From Mugil cephalus (Eukaryota; Chordata; Actinopteri; Mugiliformes; Mugilidae), in contig NC_061773.1 in assembly GCF_022458985.1 (NCBI RefSeq), positions 20,060,001-20,124,000 of the forward strand: 64,000 nucleotides of DNA, written 5' to 3'. This document shows, one piece after another, positions 63,310-64,000 of this stretch. The position numbers were made by a program, and so were the translations under genes. Positions within the stretch are counted from its first letter, which is position 1; every line of letters starts with the position of its first letter. The notes beneath the pieces are model-generated. The model ran no database searches. It was not told the origin of the DNA and was given only the letters and a program-made list of their open reading frames with translations.

Positions 63310-64000
63310 AAATCAATCAAATTTTATTTATATAGCACCGTCAAAACAAATAAATGCCATTCGAAATGCTTTACAATTTGATTTGATTTTGACAATTATG
63401 TATATTAAAAGTGAAACAAGTATTTGGACTAATGCACACTCATAAAGAAAAGGGTTAGTTTAAATAATGAAAGATCAGTACTGATATAAAGATCAACAGC
63501 CTCAATTAAATAAAACAATAACAAAGATAGAAACATAGTAAAATATAAAAACATTAACGATAGAATGAAATAGAATCAAACTCTCAGAATACATAGAAAA
63601 TAAGAGAGGTACAAAGTAACAACATAGTAAGTAATAACATAGAAAAACTATAAAGCTGCAGAATAGAATAAAATGACTGAGACTAGAACTATGACATGGA
63701 AGCCAGATTGAAGAGATGGGTTTTTAACTTTTAAAATTGTCAATATTTATAACTCCTTTCAGATCCACCGGCAGGCTGTTCCACAGTTTTGGAGCGTAGT
63801 GGCTGAAAGCAGCATTGCCAAATGTTTTTATCTCACTCTGTCGAACAGTTAAAAGAGAGGAACCAGAGGATCTGAGAGGCCTTTCTGGTTCATACAATAC
63901 AACCATCTCTGAGATATAGCCTGGTGCAAGTCCGTGGAGTGCTTTTAAAACTAATAAAAGAAAATCAATATGAAAACAGGCAGCTAGTGTAAAGATTTTA
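63310..64000 (-). mobile_element. LINE (L2-like) 3' end, continuing beyond the window
   Basis: The left boundary AATCAATCAAATTTTATTTA and TATAGCACC is the complement of the standard 3' end (GGTGCTATATAAATAAAATT). To the right, on the minus strand, frame 63724-63906 reads AAFSHYAPKLWNSLPVDLK and NIDNFKS, the typical C-terminus of L2-type ORF2 proteins. The 3' UTR between them is A/T-rich and degraded. The 5' part lies outside the window. Confidence 0.7.

Overview
The window looks like nuclear DNA of a ray-finned (teleost) fish. It holds vertebrate-type genes with short GT-AG introns, the 3' ends of LINE families common in fish, a solo LTR and hAT-like non-autonomous elements. The species cannot be named from the sequence. 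The window is mostly non-coding, and four protein genes were rebuilt exon by exon with phases that close exactly: an IP6K2-type inositol hexakisphosphate kinase (+, 24641-29122, 5 coding exons, 512 aa), the translocon channel Sec61 alpha (+, 41468-45476, 12 coding exons, 476 aa), the mitochondrial intermembrane-space import oxidoreductase CHCHD4/MIA40 (+, 47771-49408, 3 exons, 161 aa) and netrin-4 (-, 50684-54265, 10 exons, 623 aa). There is also one intact tRNA-Phe(GAA) gene at 3145-3217.

Layout. 1-24 kb is a gene-poor region with the tRNA, LINE remnants (about 1.7-2.0, 9.35-9.86 and 21.7-22.0 kb), a 578-bp solo LTR with a clean 5-bp target duplication (14571-15148) and microsatellites. It may also hold unrecognised genes: an RFX X-box/CCAAT/GC-box promoter at 7.9 kb followed by a start codon and two exon-like pieces, two minus-strand exon-like pieces at 20.4-21.5 kb, and a plus-strand terminal-exon-like piece at 23.3 kb. 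24-30 kb is ip6k2 with its promoter and 3' UTR. 30-41 kb is intergenic, with a strong G-quadruplex tract and a short hAT-like element. 41-54 kb is a compact cluster: sec61a1 then chchd4 on the plus strand, with ntn4 convergent to chchd4 and poly(A) signals only about 110 bp apart. 54-64 kb is intergenic, with a 1.1-kb hAT-like element, a second X-box/CCAAT promoter at 62.85 kb pointing out of the window, and a LINE 3' end at the right edge.

The genes do not form one pathway. Sec61a1 (ER entry) and CHCHD4 (mitochondrial intermembrane-space import and folding) are both protein-translocation housekeeping genes. Their upstream regions carry, respectively, UPR-like ACGTG motifs and a perfect CRE palindrome. 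Ntn4 is a secreted basement-membrane protein, and IP6K2 makes inositol pyrophosphates. No CRISPR array, operon or bacterial-type system is present.
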